From Helicostylum pulchrum (Eukaryota; Mucoromycota; Mucoromycetes; Mucorales; Mucoraceae), in the NCBI GenBank assembly GCA_025677825.1, contig JAIXMO010000043.1:186001-250000 (forward strand): a DNA stretch of 64,000 nucleotides, read 5' to 3'. The notes beneath the pieces are model-generated. The model saw nothing but the letters and a program-made list of their open reading frames with translations, was not told the DNA's origin and made no database searches. Every line of letters begins with the position of its first letter. Position 1 is the stretch's first letter. Shown in pieces: positions 1 to 9,195 of this stretch. Made by a program: the position numbers and the translations under genes.

Positions 1-1
1 A

Positions 2-3000
2 ACCGAACAAGGCAGACGATATCATTTTATGTTTCAGAATTTAGTTAGGGAATGGGAAGAACAAAGAAAAGATGTTTCTACGCCTCTTATGTCTATTTCA
101 GAACAGAGAAGTTCGATCCAGGTACCGCCACCAACAACAAAGAAGCTTGACATCAAACTTCAGTTCTTATTGAATGAATTCTTAGTTATATCGGATTTAC
201 TACCTTCTTTAAGTGTCGAATATAGAATTTTAGATTTCTTTGTTATGGTTAATGAAACTCATCCGAAGGCATCGCCTGTTTATATGTATACTTTCCAGTT
301 ATCCGAGCAAGTCATCCATCTTATTACAAAAGATACAAAGAAAAAAAAGGCGCCTGAACACAATAATTCAAGTACTTTTAGTATTCCCGGTATTCGTAGT
401 ACAGGATCACTTCGAACTGAACTTATCAGGGGCACTAGCCAGCTAAAACTTAAATCCATGATATCTGTTGATTTAATTTCGATGTCACTTAATGTTAGTT
501 TGATTGATTCTCTTTTGACGGCACAATCCCTAGTTGGAAACGAGGTCAGTGAGTTAGTAGAAGTACTCTCCTACTCAAAGCCTAGCCGAAAATCTACTGT
601 TGCTCCTCCCGAATTGAATGATTCTCCTAAACGTATATTTAAATATACAGTCGATATTTCATTGGATGGATTAAGAGTTTCTGCTGCTAGCCCTTCTGCA
701 TTGTGTATTTTTCGATCCAATGTTCTTCAAGCGTCTATATCTAACGACATCGTTGTTGGAAGGGAAGCAAGTACATCGAATCAACTCACTTGGAAATTAC
801 AAGCTAAGAACTTTTCTCTTTCACTTGACCATAATACAGTAGAAGATATTGATAGTACTAAATCTGAAGACGACGTAGTTTATCAACCCAATTGCTTGGC
901 ATATATTCTAGTGGAACTTAGTGTCCAAAACTATTTACCAGCTTGTACAAATGATAAATGCACTAAAGAAACACACACACATGATAAGGATAAGGATTTT
1001 GACACTTTGTTTATTGATTTCGCTAGAATTCAGACAGTAATGCAACCAATTGCTCTAGGTAAACTTGCCGAAATGTATATATATTATGATGCAGAATTAC
1101 GAAAGAAAAAGATGATGAAGAAGGCCGAAATAGATCAGTTATCTGCAAATACTAAGCGTATTGTTCAATCTATATCCATTAAAAATGAGTGGCCTAAGGT
1201 ACTTCAAGAGGAAACACAGTCCTTATTAGAAGGTAAAATTATTTGCTTACGGGTACGTCGTCTCGGTGTCGCTATTCCGTTAGGTATTTTATCTGAATTA
1301 CCCTCATCTGGACCTTCCAAAAATGTCAGTGCTTTGCTATTATCTGTCTCTTCGATTGAATTCTTGACAAAAAATATCGAGAAAGGTGCTTTACAGTTGG
1401 ACAATATTGCTTTACAGTTTGTTAAAAGGTTTGATCAAGATAAGTCAGAGCATTTTATAGCTGAAAATCACCCACGTACAAACCAAATTAGCCTTCCGTC
1501 TATTTCTTGTCATGTATCTGCTGTTAATGCTAAACCACTCCAGTCTGTCAAAGCAGATGCTCAAGTTAGAGGGTTTGAAATTGATGTTGATGGGACAATT
1601 GCAGACTATATCAATACATTGAGTATTATATATGTAAAGAGTATGTCTCGAGTTGAAAAGTTTACAGCAAAATCAAACTTCAGCTCTAAAAGTGGGTCAC
1701 CCAGCTCATCAGCAAAACCTTCGCCTATGACAGAAACGCCCAATACTTCTGAAGTTGTTCATTTAGACATTGAGTGTAAATTTATATGCGATAGTGGTAC
1801 GATTCGAATGTATCCCAAGCGAAACTCGGGCGATGTTTTCAAGAGTAGAAAGAGATCCAAATCATTACATGTCCGCACTGGTTTTGATCCAAAATCTAAT
1901 GACGGAAATATGGCTACTGTGAATCTCCCCGGTTTAAGTGCTTGGTTAACATATCAAACACCTTTAGGTGCGCATGCCTCTGTTGCCAATGCTCCACGCC
2001 GATTCCATGCTGATATTTTGATCAGAGAAAGTCAAAATACACTTCATCCTGCTCTTGTTCAGTTTTTACGTGAAGTAGTAGAAGGTCTTAAAGTGGGTAT
2101 TCAACAATCGAGTGAACGTAAAGCAGTTAGAGAATCTAGTGCCGAGATGGAATCTAATTTGAACGCTTCCCTGTTCTTGCGACTTTCTCGAACTCAACTT
2201 GACCTGAGTTGTCATCCTTCTTCTAAAGTACTTTGTTCTCTTGGCTGGGAAGAAAGTGAATTTTTGATGAATGCTTTCTCGCAGGATACAACTTCTCGAA
2301 CTATGAGTTGTGTAGGTTCAGTGCGCGAAATTACTGCCATGGTTAAGCACCATTTCTCTCCTGAAGCTTGCCTTAATGTTCGTCTTGATAGAATTTTATT
2401 TAATGCTATGCTGACATCACAACGTAAAGAAGGTTTCCCCAACGATGATATTTCTATTATTATTGAACTACCGAATATATATGGTGATATCAATATGAGA
2501 CATTTACAAGACTTGCTTATTCTCAATTCGTGCTGGTTTGGTCAGCCTATCATCTCGGATAATGTTTCGAAACCTGGTGTCTCCAAGTCCCATAGACTTG
2601 CAAATGAAGTCTCGAACAATTCCTTGAATGCTATACTGGGAGAATTTGATACCGAATGTGCAACAGATCCTGGTCAAATTACAGATAATATCAACGCCAA
2701 ACAGGTAAATGCAATCACATCATCCCATCCTCCAGCGCCATTTTCAAAACATATTGCCGTTTGTGTACAAACAATTCGATTCTCTGTTGATATGGGACAA
2801 AATATTGGTAAAATTACTTTGTCGCCAGAAACCATTTCATTCCAACTTCACCACATACCTAATGTATCCCAGGGCTTAAGTTTAACTTTGGATGAAATTA
2901 AGATTATATCTGAAGGTAGATTATCAGGTAGTGCAGATTTCAAACGTATGGTGATTCAAGCCCGTGTTGATAAATCGAATGATATTGATAAAGAAATTGC

Positions 3001-4258
3001 TTCAGTATGTGTACGATCAGACGGCTTCAAGGCTGTATTTGAATACGAATATCAAAATATTCTCGATGCTATACAGCAATCTTTGGAATTGAACATAAAC
3101 TTAATAAGAATTGCTGAAAAGTATGATCTTGATTTATCAATTAATTTGGAAGCGTTGGTTGCTAGACTTTCAATAAAAACGGTGCCTGTCATTATCACTA
3201 TGGTTCAAAAATTTGAAGAGTTACTTCAGAAGAAAAAGGCCGAGGCTGGAATCCGATCTGATTACGACCTATCAACAAAGCTCAATCCCAAAACTAATAC
3301 TGTCGTACCACCGTCAATTTGTAGCAAGAAAGATAAATACTTGTATGAAAAATCCTCCGTTAATAGTAAAGTTTCTTTATGTATCAAAGCTGTTGAAGTT
3401 ATTATTTATCCTAGCCAGTTTCAAGACTCTGATAATGTTAATATAAGAGCTCAACAATTCAAGATTGACCTAGATGAAATGCCTCGAGATGAGATGGGAG
3501 TGCACAGAAAGCTAGTGATTACTCTTGCAAGTGCAGCATTGGCGAAAAATGTTCCTGGAAAAGAACTCATGTTGCTGTATAGTGCCCCGCTACCTCCAGC
3601 TTTGTCTAAACCTAAGAACCTTGATGGAACAAAGATTTTTGGTATACCTGGAACCGAAATTACAATGGAATCTACTCAGTTAGAAAACAAAATTGCACAC
3701 GAATTTAGTTCTGTCTTTGCTGGACGTGTCAGCGTGTCATTGAATATTGGCCTCATCAAGTACTTACAAGAAATGATTAACATGTTTAATATCCAACTTT
3801 CACGTGCACTAGAAAAAAATTCGGACCAACTTCATCCTTTTGGCGAACCTAGTACACCTATTAGTATGTCAAGTACATTGGATGATGGCGAAGAATATAC
3901 TGGCTCTTTTAGTCGAAAATCTTCATCTGTATCTGATGCACCTACTAGAAGACATAGGTTAGACTCAACTTCTTCGATTACAGTACAAACACCCTCTATT
4001 GAAGAAACGTCTGCTACTTTAAACGAACCCGATAACCTTACAGAAATTTCTGTGCCAAAAGAAGAGTTTGTGTACTCTTCAATTAATGCTGTAAATTTCC
4101 AACCCCAGTTACAAGTCATGGGCGATGCTACTCCTCCTGTGGAATGGCTTGGTCTCAAGAGAGAGAGGATACCCGGACTAGTTCATGAAAATATTACATT
4201 ACATTTAGACCAAATGGTCAAAGTTATCTGGGATATTTTAGAGTCTCGAACTAACTAG
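2..4258 (+). CDS. CSF1: Csf1/BLTP1-family bridge-like lipid transfer protein, C-terminal part (5' end outside window)
   Basis: A single open frame runs from the window edge, with the first in-frame Met at 29, to the stop at 4258. At least 1,419 residues are therefore the C-terminal part of a larger protein. Two features support the family call: very long, mostly beta-type sequence with few domains, and a C-terminal block (WLGLKRERIPG followed by VKVIWDIL) that I recognise from fungal Csf1. Csf1 is the fungal relative of Tweek/KIAA1109, a tube-like protein that carries lipids at ER contact sites, and the yeast protein is close to 3,000 residues. Ser-rich, presumably disordered insertions lie near residues 550-580 and 1,280-1,340. 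No intron is seen in this part. The stop is followed by AT-rich sequence and then the convergent gene that ends at 4396. The family call rests on memory of the C-terminal motif, not on a search. Confidence 0.72.
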   Translation, partial: TEQGRRYHFMFQNLVREWEEQRKDVSTPLMSISEQRSSIQVPPPTTKKLDIKLQFLLNEFLVISDLLPSLSVEYRILDFFVMVNETHPKASPVYMYTFQLSEQVIHLITKDTKKKKAPEHNNSSTFSIPGIRSTGSLRTELIRGTSQLKLKSMISVDLISMSLNVSLIDSLLTAQSLVGNEVSELVEVLSYSKPSRKSTVAPPELNDSPKRIFKYTVDISLDGLRVSAASPSALCIFRSNVLQASISNDIVVGREASTSNQLTWKLQAKNFSLSLDHNTVEDIDSTKSEDDVVYQPNCLAYILVELSVQNYLPACTNDKCTKETHTHDKDKDFDTLFIDFARIQTVMQPIALGKLAEMYIYYDAELRKKKMMKKAEIDQLSANTKRIVQSISIKNEWPKVLQEETQSLLEGKIICLRVRRLGVAIPLGILSELPSSGPSKNVSALLLSVSSIEFLTKNIEKGALQLDNIALQFVKRFDQDKSEHFIAENHPRTNQISLPSISCHVSAVNAKPLQSVKADAQVRGFEIDVDGTIADYINTLSIIYVKSMSRVEKFTAKSNFSSKSGSPSSSAKPSPMTETPNTSEVVHLDIECKFICDSGTIRMYPKRNSGDVFKSRKRSKSLHVRTGFDPKSNDGNMATVNLPGLSAWLTYQTPLGAHASVANAPRRFHADILIRESQNTLHPALVQFLREVVEGLKVGIQQSSERKAVRESSAEMESNLNASLFLRLSRTQLDLSCHPSSKVLCSLGWEESEFLMNAFSQDTTSRTMSCVGSVREITAMVKHHFSPEACLNVRLDRILFNAMLTSQRKEGFPNDDISIIIELPNIYGDINMRHLQDLLILNSCWFGQPIISDNVSKPGVSKSHRLANEVSNNSLNAILGEFDTECATDPGQITDNINAKQVNAITSSHPPAPFSKHIAVCVQTIRFSVDMGQNIGKITLSPETISFQLHHIPNVSQGLSLTLDEIKIISEGRLSGSADFKRMVIQARVDKSNDIDKEIASVCVRSDGFKAVFEYEYQNILDAIQQSLELNINLIRIAEKYDLDLSINLEALVARLSIKTVPVIITMVQKFEELLQKKKAEAGIRSDYDLSTKLNPKTNTVVPPSICSKKDKYLYEKSSVNSKVSLCIKAVEVIIYPSQFQDSDNVNIRAQQFKIDLDEMPRDEMGVHRKLVITLASAALAKNVPGKELMLLYSAPLPPALSKPKNLDGTKIFGIPGTEITMESTQLENKIAHEFSSVFAGRVSVSLNIGLIKYLQEMINMFNIQLSRALEKNSDQLHPFGEPSTPISMSSTLDDGEEYTGSFSRKSSSVSDAPTRRHRLDSTSSITVQTPSIEETSATLNEPDNLTEISVPKEEFVYSSINAVNFQPQLQVMGDATPPVEWLGLKRERIPGLVHENITLHLDQMVKVIWDILESRTN

Positions 4259-4395
4259 TCGACTTTTGTGTAAAATATTAAAAATCCTAATAAACATTAC
4301 TTAAAAAAAATCATACTTCTACATGTTCTTTAAGTTGTTTGTAGGAAAAAGTTTATTAAAATAAAAATAAGACCCTCCCAGTGCTGTATTATATT

Positions 4396-6504
4396 TTATG
4401 ATAAGGAAATAATATACCGCGTAGCATCGTACATCATGGCACACCATGGCTGCGGATATTGATCATAATATTCGAAATTAAACTTCGATTTGTCGCTAAA
4501 ATCTATGGGCGTCGGATTTTCGGGTAATACAAAAAACCCTTGAGTCTCATTAATTTGGTCAATTTTTTCTAAGCATGTATTTACGCTTTCTCGCGATTCT
4601 TTAGCGACGTATCGGTTGGAGGATGTAGATAAGACCATAAGTGAATCAATAACCTGAAAGAAATATTCGCAGGCTGTTAATTTGTAGTAACCTATATATT
4701 TTTTAGAACATATAAAAAATGAGTACATAAAGTAGTAAAATATATCACGATACTTGCATGAATTGAGGCTGTCTATTTCGGACAAACGATGAATAGCGTA
4801 AATTAATAACCTACACGCTGTGAGAGAGTTTTCGAGTGAGCGTTGTTGAACACAGGAGAGCAGTTGATCATAGTCTTCCCCTTTATCAATAGGTTGAAGT
4901 AAACGAGAATAGATAGTAACGATAAATATTTGGCAACGAATAAACACCATTAAAGCAATGCAGTCTTCGGATTCGGTGATAACTAGTTTACTTGCGGCGT
5001 AATTTTTTAAGTTACGGCATAAATTAAATTCGTCAGGCATAGAGGCGCTCCACTCTAATATTACGTCCTCCATACGTATGATGAACTCGAGACTCAGTGT
5101 ACATACTTCTCCCCCGTATAACTCCTGCGTCAGATTCTATAAAATAAAAAGCTTAAACTTATGGTATAATCGATCGGTCCTATGCTTTTACCATGAATTT
5201 TTCTATGTGTGGGTGATTAAATAAAATCAAAAACCAATTCTGAGCGCTGATAAATTTTTTCGTTATAGGAAGTTCGTCACCCATTATCTCCCATTCTGGA
5301 AGGTGATGATGCATGTCTTGTGCGATATCAAATATATTATTGGTTAGTCTACGTACGGACATGGTCAATATGAAATGACGAGAGTATAACATTTGATTCA
5401 ATTGTTCTTCAGAGGGGCATTGAACTGATTTATTTAGAATATTTTTGTCAAATAATGCTTGATAATCAGGTTTAAGATCGAGACATATTTGATAACCTAT
5501 TGAAATTAGTTTTCGGCATTCTTGATATTTGAGTGTCATTTGTAAATACTTTGATAGTAAGTTGATACTGATCATATTTTCTAAGCGTTTCTCGGACATA
5601 TCAAACTGTTCCAAAATTATAGATCTAGCTTTGGTAAAGTAATGGTCAGCCATTTTTCTCCTTTCCCAAGGCAAATAGGAGATGTGGCTGCACGGAGCGG
5701 AACAGACATACGAGCATATGGAAAGAGTGAGAAGATCTGAAGCGGGATTTTTCAACTGTTGGTATCTCTCGAGAAAAGAGGTTTTATGAAGTGTCGCGGT
5801 GAATGTGTTATGGCAAGAAAAATATGTAGATACCAATTGATCGATTGTTGCATCTAATTCGTAAAATGCAATACCCTGCGGCTGTGTTGTCAAGATGTGA
5901 TCTTTTGGGGATTGTGTTACAAGCTTCATAGTAAACGGTATTAAGCTTTCGAAAGATATGTTACCGAAATTAATGACTAGTCCGTCTTCACTGCTACTGC
6001 TGCTATCGCAGCTACTGTATCCACTAAAAGGAGATACATAGGATAAAACGCTTGACTGAAAATATAGCAGATCTTTCAAAGTTTTGATTCCTGTCTCAAT
6101 GTGAAAGTTGCCATTCTCAATCTCAATTGACCAATGTTGTACTAAGTTTTGAATCAACTCCTGTGTATAAGTGTTGTTTCTACTTTTTGAAAGAGAAGAG
6201 CTGTTACGACGACAACTTAAAGTTTGCAATTGTGCATCTAATTGCACCATCACCCATTCCAGTTTTGTAATCTCACGTTGAATCGTTCGCTCTTGGAAAT
6301 AGTTTTGTGCATAGGATTCAAGATTTTCAGGTGGCTGAACGCACATTTTGTCAAGTCTTTCGCACCTCGAGCATTTATCTGAGATAGTTCGAATACACCT
6401 ACGACGGTGTTGACGGCATTCTAATAAGATTTTCTCTGTTGGTCTCATAAATATACGAGTTGATTGTTTAACATACCTGCGCAAGGTGTCTGTCTATTCT
6501 TCAT
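4396..6504 (-). CDS. Zn2Cys6 (zinc cluster) transcription factor, fungal-specific TF type
   Basis: Three exons join cleanly (6477-6504, 5192-6420, 4396-5136), giving about 665 residues. Exon 1 is 28 bp. The 56-bp intron (donor GTATGT, acceptor TTAG) joins CAE to CRQHRRRC and so rebuilds the complete cluster Cys-x2-Cys-x6-Cys, followed by Cys-x2-Cys-x6-Cys, at residues 8-35. Without the splice the first Cys is missing. A helical linker follows (about residues 55-95), then a Ser/Thr-rich stretch and a long all-helical middle homology region, where a 55-bp intron joins EKFM to NLTQELYGG. The architecture is that of nuclear binuclear-cluster activators that bind CGG-type half sites. The target pathway cannot be read from sequence. 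It is convergent with the Csf1-like gene. The start at 6504 is the only ATG that provides the first Cys. Confidence 0.88.
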
Positions 6505-7173
6505 TAAAAAGGAAAGAAGTGTGATGGAGACGTATATCGTTTTTTTTTAGATCTTTTATATGAGGCTGTGTCAAGATTATTTAAATATCTAATGTTTGTG
6601 AACTTGCCTGTTTAACGCATATATATTCTCGACCCTTTTTTAGAGCGCACATGACTTTTTTTATGATAATATTGTTGGTTTACTTAAACCTTGTCAATAA
6701 TAATACGACTATCTTTTATGTTTTCTTTCTTAGGAGTACAAAAGGACTTGTAAGGTTTATAGGTAATATATATTTTTAAAGTCATGCTCTTTTTAATACA
6801 GTACACTGTTCACTCACGTCTAAATATAGTGACATGAGAAGGGAAAAGGTTAAACTTGTCTAACCCATACTGCTATTTACGTTTGTTTGCTTAAATAATA
6901 CATACTATACCCGATAAGTTATATCCGGATCATTTGAGTGCACGAGGTAATTCTGACATGGTAAATTTATGTTCAAGGGTTTTTAACCAAGTCTTGTTTC
7001 GTGGGGTAGGTACACAGCTCGAATAATAAGTCGGCGTTGTATGTGATACCACGATTTGCTTACAATAAAGCTGGTACGACTCTACTGTTTTTGAATTAGT
7101 CTTGCAGTACATCAAAAATTGATAACTAAACAGCTACTATGTATTTGGCATTCCCAAGTAAATTCTACTGTAA
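6505..7173. other. Intergenic, about 670 bp, no gene seen
   Basis: This is AT-rich sequence with T-runs between the start of the zinc-cluster gene and the end of the next minus-strand gene. The short open frames here (for example 6930-7115 on the minus strand) have no coding character that I recognise. It probably holds the promoter of the zinc-cluster gene. Confidence 0.5.
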
Positions 7174-7568
7174 TTAAACAAACGGATATAAAATCAGAAA
7201 TTTAAATATTAAAAGACATAAAAAAACAGCAGCTATACAAGATAAAGCAAAGCTAACAGCTAGACCTGCAAAAAAAAAAAAAAAAAAAAAAAATTTGGGG
7301 TAAACCATAATATTTTCAGCTCCTCGAGGCAATTGTTTTTCTAGTTCGTCTCTTTCAACAGACAATAAATCTATTTGACATTACACCTCTTTCACTTGGT
7401 TCGTAACGAAAAAAATCTCTTCAATATTATATCAGCTCTTTATAGTCGTATACAAAAGCGTTCTAATTGACAGCCCAGCCAGTTATTATTTTTTCTCGAT
7501 AGGTTATAATGGTAAAGTAGCGATAAATTATGAGCACTAACTTGGGCCAAATTAGATACGTCTCCCAT
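7174..7568 (-). CDS. Small spliced membrane protein of unknown function (about 103 aa)
   Basis: Two exons, 7454-7568 and 7174-7370, are joined by an 83-bp intron (donor GTATAC, acceptor AATAG) that keeps the frame. The product starts MGDVSNLAQVSAHNL, has a charged helix (VERDELEKQL) and ends in a long hydrophobic segment (AVSFALSCIAAVFLCLL) close to the C-terminus, so it looks like a tail-anchored or short membrane protein. Between the two parts lies an uninterrupted run of 24 T (sense strand) that codes for eight Phe. This run could instead be the tract of a second 40-bp intron (GTTTAC...GCAG), but removing that would break the frame, so I keep it as coding. I do not recognise the family. 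Coding quality and the ordered splice support a real gene. It would be overlooked by single-ORF methods. Confidence 0.5.
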
Positions 7569-8263
7569 AAAAATTTTTGATAGAAGCACCCGCGTCTTTC
7601 GACTTATGTTTTGAGTTACCCGGGTTTAACAAATAATACCAAGATTGGTACTATAGATAACCAACACTTGATCGTTGGTAATTTCCCATTCTTCTTTGGA
7701 ATTATTTTTAAATAATAAAAGTAACAAAAAAAATCGTTCTCATAGAAGATATCATTTCTATATAAGTTTTATCGAGTGTCTAAAATAAGACTTTGATCGT
7801 TCTTCATGTAATAAATAGAATAATAACTTAATTTAGTACTTCGTGCTAGGCAATTGAAGTTAAAATTATTATGTAAAGCAATAACGGCAGAGGCATGACA
7901 TGCTTTTCAGTCGTACTGGGGATTTCATGCCTAAATTTAATCAGGGATAGTACACAAACTCTCATTCACAATCTGTTCCCTTGTATTTTTAGCCAAAACT
8001 ATATCACTGAATGAAAACCTCTAATCCAGAAACTTTTTTTCGCAGTTTTTTTTTTTTTTAAAAAAAATACAATAGTATTTACACTGTTAAAAATATAGTA
8101 TACATATAAAAGCGGCTCTCTTTTAGAAGGATTAACGAATACAATTTCTTTCGTTAAAGCTTTATGCAGCAATATAGTGCGCGTAGACCATACACGTGAT
8201 ATTCACGTGACTAAATTATTTATTATTAATTAATATATTTTATTAAAATTAAAAATTATATCA
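7569..8263. other. Intergenic, about 700 bp, no gene seen
   Basis: AT-rich sequence with homopolymer tracts (T and A runs near 8038-8070), upstream of both the small membrane protein and the tRNA. No open frame of convincing coding character was seen. It probably includes the promoter of the 7174-7568 gene. Confidence 0.5.
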
Positions 8264-8337
8264 GCTTCCGTGGCGCAATTGGCTAGCGCGTCTGACTGTT
8301 AATCAGGAGGTTGGTGGTTCAAGCCCACCCGGGAGCG
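8264..8337 (+). tRNA. tRNA-Asn (anticodon GTT), intronless
   Basis: The full cloverleaf can be folded by eye. The acceptor stem GCTTCCG pairs with CGGGAGC (one T-G pair). The D arm is GCGC...GCGC, the anticodon stem TCTGA pairs with TCAGG around loop CTGTTAA (anticodon GTT), and the T arm is GGTGG-TTCAAGC-CCACC. The discriminator is G at 8337. The B box GGTTCAAGCCC is intact, and a T-rich run just downstream (from 8338) serves as RNA polymerase III terminator. Length is 74 nt without CCA, as expected for a eukaryotic nuclear tRNA. Confidence 0.97.
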
Positions 8338-9195
8338 TTTCTTTTTTGCATATTTTTACTTATAGTGTATGTAGCTTGTGGTGTAACATCTTGTTACATC
8401 GTGACTTACAATTTTTGTGGTGTCACAAATCCAAGAAGGATGCTCGTTGAAGAGGATCCTCTTTAACAAGGATTGTCTTTTAAACTTTAACTTAAAATAA
8501 TACCTTTTTTGTAATAATCTAAAATAATATAAATAACCATCAAAAAATCATACTCTAATAAAAATTCAATTCACATTTTGTAAACAACTTTATCTTATAC
8601 TTCTCTTAACTTATAAAAGACCTTTAAATTAGCTCTTTTATTTTATCTTTACTTTATATTTTATTTTGTTCCTGAATTCCCTTGGATCTTACTTTCCATT
8701 GTACCTTTTTACCAAAACTCTTTATTTACTTATTTACCTAAGTTGTTCTACTTATAAAACAGGAACTGGTGCTCACTTAAAACTTACTATTACCTTTTAT
8801 CTTTTATTTTATTTCTCTACCACATACCAAATTCTAACAATCTTTTGCAAGGACTTTAAATAAAAAGGCAACCCCAAAGTTCCGTGCAAAATTTTGAAAG
8901 CAGTTCTACTTGAAAAAACGGAAACAGATACTTACTTTACGGTAAATACCACCAATAATATATTGCTATTCTGTTTCGAGATAGCAACTAAGGACGACTT
9001 TATATACATGTACATCCACGTAGTAAACCTATAAATATGAATGGTACCCAAAAGAAAAGAAAAAAAAGTGATATTTTACAAATATAAAGTGCTACTAAAC
9101 CGTCTGCACATTTTTTTTTTTTATTAGATAAGGAAAGGTATGAAAGATAGCTAAACGAGTATTGATAATAGAATGATAAAAAATTACTGATTTTT
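8338..9195. other. Intergenic, about 860 bp, no gene seen
   Basis: AT-rich sequence between the tRNA and the 3' end of the NBR1 gene. The frame 8666-8863 on the plus strand lacks an ATG start and is Leu/Phe/Tyr-rich low complexity. I do not support a gene here. Confidence 0.5.

Noticed and set aside
8666..8863. Plus-strand Leu/Tyr-rich frame after the tRNA
   Set aside because: No ATG start and composition follows AT content.
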